Below, in pieces: positions 15,901-24,500 of a stretch of 43,514 bases of DNA. The position numbers and the translations under genes were made by a program. How positions within the stretch are numbered: position 1 is the stretch's first letter; the number at the start of each line of letters is the position of its first letter. The notes under the pieces are model-generated. The model saw only the letters and a program-made list of their open reading frames with translations, was not told the origin of the DNA and did not search any database. The stretch is from Labedaea rhizosphaerae (GTDB lineage: Bacteria; Actinomycetota; Actinomycetes; Mycobacteriales; Pseudonocardiaceae): contig NZ_SNXZ01000015.1 of the NCBI RefSeq assembly GCF_004362825.1, positions 1 through 43,514 of the forward strand. Reading direction: 5' to 3'.

Positions 15901-18480
15901 GGGGTTGTCGCGCTCGTCCAGGACGTAGACGCGCAGGTTCTGGATCGGCGCGCCGATCGGCACCGAGGTCACCTCGGCCAGCGCGGACGGCGTGCAGTGC
16001 CAGGCGGTGACGTCGATCGCCGCTTCGGTCGGCCCGTACAGGTTGTGCAGCTCGCAACCGGGCAGCCGCTCGGTGAACTCGCGTGCGGCAGCGAGCGGCA
16101 ACTCCTCACCGCTGCAGACCACCCGGCGCAGCGCCGTGCAGGTCTCGATCTCCTGGTCGGCCAGGAACACCGTCAGCATCGACGGCACGAAGTGCGCGGT
16201 GGTGATGCCTTCGTCGGCCAGCAGCCCGCGCAGGTACGCGGCGTCCTTGTGCCCGCCGGGCTCGGCGAGCACCAGCCGGGCACCTGTGATCAACGGCCAG
16301 AAGAACTCCCACACCGAGACGTCGAAGCTCGCGGGCGTCTTCTGCAGCACGGAGTCCGTGCCGTCCAACCGGTACGCGCGCTGCATCCAGTCGAGCCGGT
16401 TGACGATGCCGAGGTGCCCGTTCGGCACGCCCTTCGGCTTGCCGGTGGACCCGGAGGTGTAGATGACGTAGGCGATGTCGTCGGGACCCGCGACCGGCGC
16501 CGGCGCGGTGTCCGGCTGCCCGGCGCAGGTCTCGGGGTCGTCGAGCACGACCACGGTGGCGTCGCCGCACGGCACGGTGTCACGCAGGCCGGACTGGGTC
16601 AGCACGACGGGCGCGGCCGCGTCGGCGACCATGAACGCCAGCCGGTCCGCCGGGTACTCGGGGTCGAGCGGCACGTACGCGCCACCGGCCTTGAGCACGC
16701 CGAGCAACCCGACGACCAGCTCGACCGACCGCTCCGCACACACGCCGACCAGCGTGTTCGCGCCGACGCCCAGCTCCCGAAGGCGGTGCGCGAGGCGGTT
16801 GGCCCGACGGTCCAGCTCGGCGTAGGTCAGCGTCTGGCCGCGGAAGGTGAGCGCGGGCGCGTCCGGGGTGCGGGCGACCTGCGCGGCGACCAGCTCGGGC
16901 AAGGTGGTCCGGGGGAACTCCGTCGCCGTGTCGTTCCACGCGTCGAGCACCAGCGCGCGCTCGGCGGCCGGCAGGATGTCCAATTCGGACAGTCGACGGT
17001 CCGGTCCGGTCACCATGGCGCGCAGCAGCGTGGTCAGCTGCTCGGCCATCCGGCTGACGGTTTCCTCGGTGAAGAGCGCCGTGTTGTAGACGAGCTTGGC
17101 CAGCAGACCCGTCGCCACCTCGATGGCGTGGAACTCGAAGTCGAACCGGGTGGCGGGCAGGTCCATCGGCTCCCAGCGGAAACGCAGGCCCGACGCGCCG
17201 GACGCGGCCATCCGGCCCATCTCGTAGTTCTGCAGCACGAACATCGCCTGGAACACCGGCGAGCGGCTGACGTCGCGCGGCACGCCGAGCTCATTGACCA
17301 GCCGTTCGAACGGGACGTCGGCGTGCTCGAAGGCGTCGAGCACGTGCCGCCGGGTGCGCTCGAGCAGCTCGGCCACCGTCGGGTCGCCCGCCAGCTGCGC
17401 GCGCATCGGCAGCATGTTGATGAACATGCCGACGACGCCCTCCAGCTCGGGCAGTCCCCGCCCGGCCGACGACGAACCGACGGCGAAGTCGTCCTGGCCG
17501 CTGTAGCGGGCGAGCAGCACCTGGTAGCCGGCGAGCAGCGTCATGAACAACGTGGTGCCGTGCTCGCGGCCCAGCTCGCGCAGGGCGTCGGTGAGCTCGA
17601 GGTCGAGGTGGAACACGTGCAGCGCGCCGTCGAAGGACTGCGTGGCCGGGCGCGGCCGGTCGGTGGGCAGTTCCAGCGGGGCGACGCCGGTCAGCTCGCC
17701 GCGCCAGTGGTCGAGCTGGCGGTCGAGCTCGGCGCCGGTGAGCGTGCGGCGCTGCCAGTGCGCGAAGTCGCCGTAGCCGATGGACAGCGCGGGCAGGTCG
17801 GCGTGCGCCTGCCCCGCGCACCGCGCGTGGTAGGCCGCGGCGAGATCACGCAGCAGCAGGTCGACCGACCAGCCGTCGCCGACGATGTGGTGGGTGCACA
17901 GCACGAGCAGGTGCTCGTCCTCGGCGATGCGCACCAGGGTGGCGCGCAGCAGCGGGCCCTCGACCAGGTCGAAGGTCTCGGCCGCGGCGGCGCTCACCTG
18001 CGCCCGTGCGGTGTCCTCGTCCTCGGCGTCCACAAGGGACAGTGGAACGGGCGCGACCGGCTCGACGCGCACGGCCGGGCGGCCGTCCTCGCCCGCCGGG
18101 AACCGCATCCGCAGCGCCTCGTGCCGGGCGGGCAGGCTGTCCAGGGCCACGCGCAAGGCGTCGACGTCGAGCGTTCCGTTGAGCCGGACCGGCACCGGGA
18201 TGTGGTACGAGGTGGTGCCCGGCGCGAACTGCTCCATGAACCACACGCGCTCCTGCTGGTAGGACAGCGCTACCGGGTCGCCGTCCGGGCGCGGGGCGAT
18301 GGTGACCGCGGGTTCGGTCCGCCGGCGCAGCCGCTTCTCCAGCAGCGCACGACGGGCCGCGGCCCGTGACTCGTCGACGCCGAGGCTTATTCCCACATCG
18401 CCCCCTGTCGGCCGGTCGTGATCGGAATGGCCCGCGGCTGTGGCTGCGCCGGGCTCGCGTGAATAAGCCTCGGTGGTCAC
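12946..18480 (-). CDS. NRPS C-A-T-TE fused to an MFS exporter
   Basis: An 1844-aa protein. Domains: linker 1-60; condensation about 65-480 with HHIVGDGWS near 199; adenylation about 500-1000 with [12 protein letters not shown] near 675; carrier with LGGHSML, Ser1063; thioesterase about 1115-1345; 12-helix-type MFS transporter about 1400-1835 with the motif-A-like DRGDRRK. The Stachelhaus residues read by eye as DVWHVSLIDK, a serine code. The thioesterase resembles proofreading type II enzymes (CFPYGGGS) and has a cysteine nucleophile (GHCGVG, Cys1199) in place of Ser, with candidate Asp (GSEDPVTD) and His (QAGHFF). The TE-MFS fusion couples release and export at the membrane. The GTG start at 18480 overlaps the previous stop (GTGA). 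No internal stop or frameshift is visible. Confidence 0.93.
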   Translation of the reverse strand: MTTEAYSREPGAATAAGHSDHDRPTGGDVGISLGVDESRAAARRALLEKRLRRRTEPAVTIAPRPDGDPVALSYQQERVWFMEQFAPGTTSYHIPVPVRLNGTLDVDALRVALDSLPARHEALRMRFPAGEDGRPAVRVEPVAPVPLSLVDAEDEDTARAQVSAAAAETFDLVEGPLLRATLVRIAEDEHLLVLCTHHIVGDGWSVDLLLRDLAAAYHARCAGQAHADLPALSIGYGDFAHWQRRTLTGAELDRQLDHWRGELTGVAPLELPTDRPRPATQSFDGALHVFHLDLELTDALRELGREHGTTLFMTLLAGYQVLLARYSGQDDFAVGSSSAGRGLPELEGVVGMFINMLPMRAQLAGDPTVAELLERTRRHVLDAFEHADVPFERLVNELGVPRDVSRSPVFQAMFVLQNYEMGRMAASGASGLRFRWEPMDLPATRFDFEFHAIEVATGLLAKLVYNTALFTEETVSRMAEQLTTLLRAMVTGPDRRLSELDILPAAERALVLDAWNDTATEFPRTTLPELVAAQVARTPDAPALTFRGQTLTYAELDRRANRLAHRLRELGVGANTLVGVCAERSVELVVGLLGVLKAGGAYVPLDPEYPADRLAFMVADAAAPVVLTQSGLRDTVPCGDATVVVLDDPETCAGQPDTAPAPVAGPDDIAYVIYTSGSTGKPKGVPNGHLGIVNRLDWMQRAYRLDGTDSVLQKTPASFDVSVWEFFWPLITGARLVLAEPGGHKDAAYLRGLLADEGITTAHFVPSMLTVFLADQEIETCTALRRVVCSGEELPLAAAREFTERLPGCELHNLYGPTEAAIDVTAWHCTPSALAEVTSVPIGAPIQNLRVYVLDERDNPSPIGVPGQLHIAGVGLALGYHNRPELTAEKFVADPFGPGRTYRTGDLARWRADGTVEFLGRIDHQVKLRGLRIELGEIETALRAQPGVRDAAVIVREDTPGDKRLVGYIVGDADHDEVRTALKQGLPDYMVPPSLVALDALPLTPNGKLDRKALPAPTFTRTAGAMVAPSTPTEVLLAGIWADVLKAGELGIDDDFFDLGGHSMLATQVVARIGKESAGTRQVGVMDLFQHRTIRELAAFMQDDTADTSRHLLYELTKPVPAAKRTLTYVCFPYGGGSAIVYQPLADALPEGYSLYSVAIPGHDVGLTEEAVPFDELVERLANEVLERVDGPLAIYGHCGVGNALAVGVARRLEELGRELEVVYIGAIFPFARLKGVVGTVRTRLEKLRANRFYANWLKGMGVDTDDLDPAQADRIISNMRADSRAAEEYFSGLLDQRVAKLRAPIVSVVGSEDPVTDYYAERYREWEFLTDTAALVVLDQAGHFFLRYRADELAEIVTTVHPAVESGETDAVDVATRGLDAPWALHEVHRSTVDDKPTVAPSMARFATITAGQLISATGSALTSFAVPIWLYTRTGSVADLGLLWALALLGGVLVLPVAGALVDRGDRRKIMIGSSSVAGGIQLLLALLLLSGNIQLWYLYLLIPLGSVAASFQRIAYQSSVAQLVPKQYLGHAMGLAQLSNGVAQLLMPVIAAGLLAAIQLSGILIVDVASYLFAVVGLLFVRFPDLMGWRPREPLLTAIVNGLRYSWNHRGFRTMLAYFALANVFLAPALVLVTPLVLAFGSVTDVARVALAEAIGAVAGGVLMALWGGPRNRRMVGVLAGNVGIALGCLVMGLRPSVTLVAVGVFLMAAAMAVSQGIYATLVQVKVPQRYHGRVFAINQTITWSTLPIGFAVLAPVAVKLFDPLLAHDGALAGSVGTVLGTGVGRGVGLAYVVFALLLLSINVGGFALRLLRRFDTEVPDSLPDDLVGAQQRKQKEEASA
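18380..18473. repeat. 13-bp perfect inverted repeat at the start of the NRPS-TE-MFS gene
   Basis: CCGAGGCTTATTC (18380-18392) and GAATAAGCCTCGG (18461-18473) are perfect complements flanking 68 bp. They start 7 bp inside the GTG start at 18480 and cover the N-terminal linker (residues 3-33). The arms are AT-richer than their surroundings and carry rare codons such as ATA. They could be a small insertion-element scar that created the linker, or an mRNA stem-loop near the start. Confidence 0.55.
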
Positions 18481-21400
18481 GCGTTGTCCTCCGGTTCGGC
18501 GAGCATCCGCTCGACCTCTTCGTCGCTGAGCTGGTCGAGGTCGGCGGCCAGGCGTCGTTCGATCTCCTCGGCGAGCCCGGCCACGGTGGTGAACGCGAAC
18601 AGCCCGCGCACCGGGATCTCGACCTCGACCTGTTTGCGAATGCGCGCCATGGCCCGGATCGCGAGCAGCGAGTTGCCGCCCAGGGCGAAGAAGTCGTCGT
18701 GCACGCCGATCTTGTCGACGCCGAGCAACTCGGCGAACACCTCGGCCACCAGTTCCTCGGCGGCGGTGCGGGGCGCGACGTAGAGCTCTTCGTGCGCGGG
18801 CTGGGGCGCGGGCAGCGCCGCCCGGTCCAGCTTGCCGCTGGCCGCGACCGGCAGCGCGTCCATGATCACGAACGCGGTGGGCACCATGTACTCCGGCAGC
18901 GTCTGCCGCAGCGCCTCCGCCACGCCCGCCGACTCGCCGACGAGGTAGCCGACCAGGTTGTCGCCGAGCTCCGTGCGGTGCACCGCGACCGCGGCCGCCT
19001 GGACGCCGGGCAGCTCCCGCATGGCCGCCTCGACCTCGCCGAGCTCGATCCGGTAGCCGCGCAGCTTCACCTGGTCGTCGGCGCGCCCGAGGTAGTCCAG
19101 CGTGCCGTCGCGGCGCCAGCGCGCCACGTCGCCCGTGGCGTACATGCGTTCGCCCGGCGCGCCGAATGGGCACGGCAGGAACCGCTCCTCGGTCAGCTCG
19201 GGACGGCCGAGGTAGCCGCGAGCCAGCTGCGGCCCGGCGACGTGCAACTGCCCGGTGCCACCGGGCGGAACGGGCCGGCCGTGGGCGTCCAGCACGTACA
19301 CCCGGGCGCCCGCGACCGGCTTGCCGATGCGCACGGGGCCGGCGGGCAGCTCGTCGCCCGGGGCGATGCGGTGCGCGACGCAGCCAACGGTCGCCTCGGT
19401 CGGGCCGTACTCGTTGGTGACCGCCGTGCCCGGGAACTTCGCCCGCCACGGCTGCACTACTTCACCGGCCAGGGCCTCGCCGCCGAGCACGAGGTCCACC
19501 GACGGGTAGCGCTCGTCGGCCAGCACCGCGAGGTGGGTCGGGGTCGCCTTGACGAACTCCGGCCGTCCCGCCTTGTCGTCCACAATGGACCCACCGGCGA
19601 CCAGCGGGCCGAAGAGCGTGGTGACGGTCAGGTCGAACGACGCCGAGGTGTGCAGCAGGGCCTTGCCCGCGAGGCCGGGGTAGGTGTCCCGGGCCCACGA
19701 CAGGTAGCAGGCGACGGCGGCGTGCTCGACCTGCACGCCCTTGGGCCGCCCGGTCGACCCGGAGGTGTAGATGACGTAGGCGACGTCCTGTGGCCCGGCC
19801 AGTGGCTCGGGGTCGCCGGTGGGTTGATCGTCCCAAGTGGACGATCCATCCAGCACGAGGCTGATCCCGGCGTCCTCGACGACGAGCGCGCGCCGCTTGG
19901 CGGGCAGGTCCGGGTCCAGCGGCACGTAGGCGGCGCCGCTCTTGAGCACGCCGAGCAGCGTCACCACCAGATCGGCGGAGTTCGGCATGGCCACCCCGAC
20001 CAGCGTGCCGGCCCCGGCGCCGCGGGTACGCAGCCCGTGCGCGACCCGGTTGGCCCGCGCGTTCAGCTCGGCGTAGGTGAGCCGCTCGCCGAAGTCGACG
20101 GCGACCGCGTCGGGCGTGCGGCGCACCTGCTGCTCGATCAGGCCGTGCACGGTCTCACGCGGTGCGGCGATCACCGCGCCGCTCCACTCGTCCAGCACCT
20201 GCGCGCGTTCGGCGTCGGAGAGCAGCGGCAACCGCGACAAGGCCGTCGACGGTTCGGCGATGCCCGCCTGCAGGACCCGGAAGTAGCGGTCCACCAACGC
20301 CTCGCCGGTGGCGCGGTCGAACAGGTCGGTGCGGTAGAGCAGCCGGCCGTTCCACGCGGTCAGGTCGATCGCCAGGTCGTCCTTGCTGGTCGTGTACCGG
20401 ACGTCCTCGATGCCGGTGTGCGGGATGAAGTTGAACCCGATCTGGTAGAGCGCCTGCACGCCCGGGTCGCGCTCCAGCGCCAGCGCCTGCGCGACCGCCT
20501 GGAACGGCACCTGGCTGTGCTCGATCGCGTCCAGCACCGCGGTGCGCACCCGGCCGACCAGCTCGGTGAACGCCGGGTCGCCCGCGCAGTCGACGCGGAT
20601 CGCCAGCTGGTTGACGAACATGCCGATCAGCGGGGCCAGCTCGGGCAGGTCCCGCCCGGCGACCGGCACCCCGACCACCACGTCGTCCACATCGGACAGC
20701 CGGGCGAGCAGCGCGACGTACCCGGCGAGCAGCACCATGAACGGTGTCGCGGACTGCTCGCGGCCAAGTGCACCGACCCGGTCCAGCAGACCTTCGGGCA
20801 ACCGGAAGTCCACCTGGTCACCGGCGAAGGAGAGCTCGGCCGGGCGCGGCCGGTCGGTGGGCAGCGCGTGCACCGGCGCCACCCCGGCGAGCCGCGCCCG
20901 CCAATAGGCCAGCTGCTCGGCGATGGCGGGGGTGTCGAGCTGACCTCGTTGCCACGCCGAGAAGTCCGGGTACTGGATGGACAGCTCGGGCAGCCGCGGT
21001 TCGCGACCTTCGACCACCGCCGCGCAGAACTCGTCCAGGTCGCTGCGGAACACGAGCATCGACCCGGCGTCGAACACCGCGTGGTGCACCACGAACGTCA
21101 GCTCCCACCCGTCGTCGGCCAGCCGGCACAGCAACGCCCGCCACAGCGGCGGCGCGTCCAGCGGGATCGGGGTGCGCCCGAGGTCGGCGGCGAGCTCGTC
21201 GGCCCGCTGCCGCGCCTGGTCGGCGGGCAGCGCGCGCAGGTCGTGGACGACCGGCGCCACGGGAACGTGTTCGTGCACCACCTGGGTCAGCACGCCGTCG
21301 ACCACTCGGAACGAGGTGCGCAGCGACTCATGCCTGCGCACGAGGCCGGTGAGCGCCTTGCGCCACTGGTCCTCGGTCATCGGCAGGTCCTGCCGGATGC

Positions 21401-21506
21401 CGCACGGCAGGTTGTAGACCGGCGAGGCCGGGTCGAGCTGGTTGGACAGCCAGATCCGCTCCTGGCCGAACGACGCGGGGAAGGTCCATTCCCTGCTGTT
21501 GGTCAT
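18477..21506 (-). CDS. NRPS module C-A-T (Asn-like code)
   Basis: A 1009-aa protein. Condensation domain at about 10-430 with HHAVFDAGS near 144 (catalytic His and Asp present; DAGS instead of DGWS). Adenylation at about 460-910 with YTSGSTGRPKGV near 582. Carrier with LGGNSLLA near 945. The C-terminal tail DQLSDEEVERMLAEPED is typical of NRPS subunit ends and may dock to the next protein. The ten specificity residues read by eye as DLTKVGEVGK, close to the Asn code DLTKLGEVGK and the Asp family DLTKVGHIGK; Glu at position 322 favours Asn. The ATG at 21506 is preceded by GGGGAAA. The preceding gene ends in a PKS carrier, so this C domain should join a polyketide-type acyl chain to Asn. The HxE dioxygenase at the operon end fits beta-hydroxylation of this residue. 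Confidence 0.92.
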   Translation of the reverse strand: MTNSREWTFPASFGQERIWLSNQLDPASPVYNLPCGIRQDLPMTEDQWRKALTGLVRRHESLRTSFRVVDGVLTQVVHEHVPVAPVVHDLRALPADQARQRADELAADLGRTPIPLDAPPLWRALLCRLADDGWELTFVVHHAVFDAGSMLVFRSDLDEFCAAVVEGREPRLPELSIQYPDFSAWQRGQLDTPAIAEQLAYWRARLAGVAPVHALPTDRPRPAELSFAGDQVDFRLPEGLLDRVGALGREQSATPFMVLLAGYVALLARLSDVDDVVVGVPVAGRDLPELAPLIGMFVNQLAIRVDCAGDPAFTELVGRVRTAVLDAIEHSQVPFQAVAQALALERDPGVQALYQIGFNFIPHTGIEDVRYTTSKDDLAIDLTAWNGRLLYRTDLFDRATGEALVDRYFRVLQAGIAEPSTALSRLPLLSDAERAQVLDEWSGAVIAAPRETVHGLIEQQVRRTPDAVAVDFGERLTYAELNARANRVAHGLRTRGAGAGTLVGVAMPNSADLVVTLLGVLKSGAAYVPLDPDLPAKRRALVVEDAGISLVLDGSSTWDDQPTGDPEPLAGPQDVAYVIYTSGSTGRPKGVQVEHAAVACYLSWARDTYPGLAGKALLHTSASFDLTVTTLFGPLVAGGSIVDDKAGRPEFVKATPTHLAVLADERYPSVDLVLGGEALAGEVVQPWRAKFPGTAVTNEYGPTEATVGCVAHRIAPGDELPAGPVRIGKPVAGARVYVLDAHGRPVPPGGTGQLHVAGPQLARGYLGRPELTEERFLPCPFGAPGERMYATGDVARWRRDGTLDYLGRADDQVKLRGYRIELGEVEAAMRELPGVQAAAVAVHRTELGDNLVGYLVGESAGVAEALRQTLPEYMVPTAFVIMDALPVAASGKLDRAALPAPQPAHEELYVAPRTAAEELVAEVFAELLGVDKIGVHDDFFALGGNSLLAIRAMARIRKQVEVEIPVRGLFAFTTVAGLAEEIERRLAADLDQLSDEEVERMLAEPEDNA

Positions 21507-21516
21507 GATTTCCCCA

Positions 21517-24500
21517 CTAACGGTCGAGCTTCGGGATGGTCGTCTCGGGCTTGGCGGGTTCGGCCGGTTCGGCTGGTTCGGCCGGCTTCTCCTTCTCCGC
21601 GCGCATCTGCTCGATCCGCTCGGCGAGTGCCGCCACCGTGGAGGACTCGAACAGCGTCTTCATCGCCAGCCGCACGCCGGTCGCCTTGCGGACCTGCGCC
21701 ATCAGCTGGATCGCGACCAGTGAGTTGCCGCCGAGACCGAAGAAGTCGTCGTGCACGCCGATGCGCTCGACGCCCAGCACCTCCGCCCACTGGCGCGCGA
21801 TCTCCACCTCGAGTTCGGTGCGCGGCGCGACGAACTCGCCCTCCCCGCCGGCCACAGCGTCCACAGTGGACGACCCGGCCGGCTCGGTGTCGAGGTCGGC
21901 GAGGTCGGCTGCGGTGACCCGGCGGGTGAACAGGTCGCGCACCGGCCGCGTGCTGATCACCACCTGCGGACCGAGGTCGGCGGCCAGCGCTCGCAGGAAC
22001 GCCTCGGCACCGTCGACCGGCCGGATGCCGAACGTCTCGGGTGCGGCGGCGCGCTGCTGGGCGAGCCCCCCGCTGACGGCCCCGGAATCGACCTGGCGCA
22101 GCACGAAGTCCTCGATCTCGACCAGGACGCGCCCGTCGTCGTCGCACAGGGCGAGGTCGGCGGCCACCACCTTGTCGCTCGCCGAGTCGCGGTGGCGCAG
22201 CCAGCTGTGCAAGCGCGCGGGCAGCCCGGCGTGCACGACGACGCGGCCGTAGCTCATCGGCAGGTAGGTGCCGCTGCCCTGACCGCGGCCGAACGCCGTG
22301 GCCACGTCGAGCAGTGCCGGGTGCAGGCCCCAAGCGCCGAGGTCGCCCTCGGCGGGCTCGGGCGCCACGATCGAGGCCAGCTCCTCGCCGGTGCCCAGGT
22401 GGTGGGTGCGCAACGCGGCCCAGCGCGGGCCGAACGTGACCATGCTGGTGCGGCCCATGCCGAAGGCCTTGCCGTCGTCGAGCACCGCGCCCCGCGCGGC
22501 GATCGCCGCGATGTCCACTGTGGACGGCGTGGTGTCCGGTACCCAGCCCGCGGTGCCACGCACGTGCGTCTTCGACACGCCCGCGGACCGGCTGGTCACG
22601 GTGAACTCCGGCCCGTCGAACTCGACCCGGTACTCCGCCGTCGCGCCCTCGGGCACCGCGAACGGCTCGAGGAACACCACGTCGCGCAACTCCACCACGT
22701 GGTCCGCACCCGGTGCGGGCAGCACGGCGGCGACCGCGGCCCGCACCGTCTCCAGGTGCGCGGTGCCCGGCACCACCGGCACACCGTCGATGCGGTGCTC
22801 GTCGAGCACCCAGTGGCTCGCCGCCGACACCACGCCGTGGCATCCCGACGCCGTGCGGGTGGTCAGGATCGGGTGCTCGACCGGGCCGAGGGCCTGCTCA
22901 CGCACCGAGCGGACCGTGCTGGGCGCGCTGACCTCGGCCGCCATGCCGACCTCGTCCCAGCCGCCCCAGTTGTGCGAGACGACCCGGGCCCGCCAGCCGT
23001 GCGCGGACCGCGCGTAGGCGTCGAGGAAGTTGTTGGCCGCGCAGTAGTCGACCTGACCGAAGTCGCCGGACACGGCCGTGACCGACGAACACAGGGCGAC
23101 GAAATCCATTGGCACGTCGGCGAACGCCTCGGCCAGCGCGAGCGTGCCCGCGACCTTCGGGGCGAGCACGGCCTCGGCGGCGGCTCGCTCCTTGACCTCG
23201 GCGACGCCGCCACCGGGCAGCCCCGCGGCGTGCACGATCCCGTCCAGCCCGCCGAACTCGGTCTCGGCCAGCTCGCGCACCGCACGAAGCTGGGCCGGGT
23301 CGGTGACGTCGGCCGCGGTCACGTGCACCACGGCGCCCGCCGCCTCCATGCGGCGGATCGCGAGGATCGCGCGGCCAGCGCGGCCAGCGCGGTCCGCGCC
23401 GCCCGCGGCCACGTGCGCGTCCCACTGCTCCCGCGGTGGCAGCCCCGCACGGGTCACCAGGATCAGCCGGGCCCGCACCCGGCGGGCGAAGTCCTCGGCG
23501 AGCGTGATGCCGATGCCACCGGTGCCGCCGGTGATCAGGTACCGGCCACCCGGGCGCAGCACCGGCTCCTCGGCGGCGGGCACGGACAGCTGCGTGTGGT
23601 CGGTCACCCAGCGCCTTCCGTTGCGCAGCGCCACTTCCGGGTCGGTGTCGGCTGGGCGGAAGAGCTCCGCGAGCAACCCGCCGAGCGGGTCCGCGGGGTC
23701 GGTGTCGATGCGGCGCACCACGGTGCCGGGCACCTCCAGCGGCACCACGCGGCTGATCCCGGCCAGCGTCGCGTGCACCGGGTGGACCAGGTCCGCGCCG
23801 GTGACGTCCGCGGTGCCGGTGCTGACGATGTCGATCCGGGTGGCCGAACCCAAGGCCTGCACCAGGTTCAGCAGGCTGAAGAACCCGGTGTCGAGGTCCG
23901 TCCCGCCCGCCAACGTCCACGCGTGCACGAAGCGGTCCGCCCGCGCGTCGCCGAGGGCGGCGACCAGGCGGTCGTAGTCCTCGCGGGCGCCCGGGCGGAC
24001 GGTGAAGCCGGACTCGGTCTCGGCGAACTCCGCGCCCGGCCGGACCTCGATCACCCGCACGCCCGCGGCACGCAACGCGTCGGTCAGCGCGGACGAGTCG
24101 TCGGCGAACGCGACGCACGCGTCGAACCGCTCGCGGCGCAGCTCCGGGCCGGCCTGCCGCCAGGTCGGCACCGCGAACCACTCGGGCAGCGGCAGCGGGC
24201 CGCGCGCCTGCTCGGGCACCGCCGCGGCCGCGTCGATCGGGTCCGGGGCGATCCAGTAGCGCTTGCGCTCGTAGGGGTAGGGCGGCAGCGACACACGGTT
24301 GCCCGCCACGCCGAACGACGGGAGCGCCACGCCGACCGTCCACAAGAGACCGGCGGTGGCATAGACGGTCTCGGCGTCGCCGTCGCGGTCGTTGCGGCCG
24401 GGCAGGCTCGGCTGCGGCGCGGGCGAACCCTTGGGCACCTGGCCGCGGGCGAGGCCGACGAGCTGGTGCCCCGGTCCGCACTCGACGAGCGCCCACCGGC

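Noticed and set aside
12976-18369. 1797-aa open frame on the plus strand opposite the NRPS-TE-MFS gene
   Set aside because: Composition is extreme (Arg/His/Val/Gln-rich) and lacks motifs; it is the antisense of a coherent C-A-T-TE-MFS protein.
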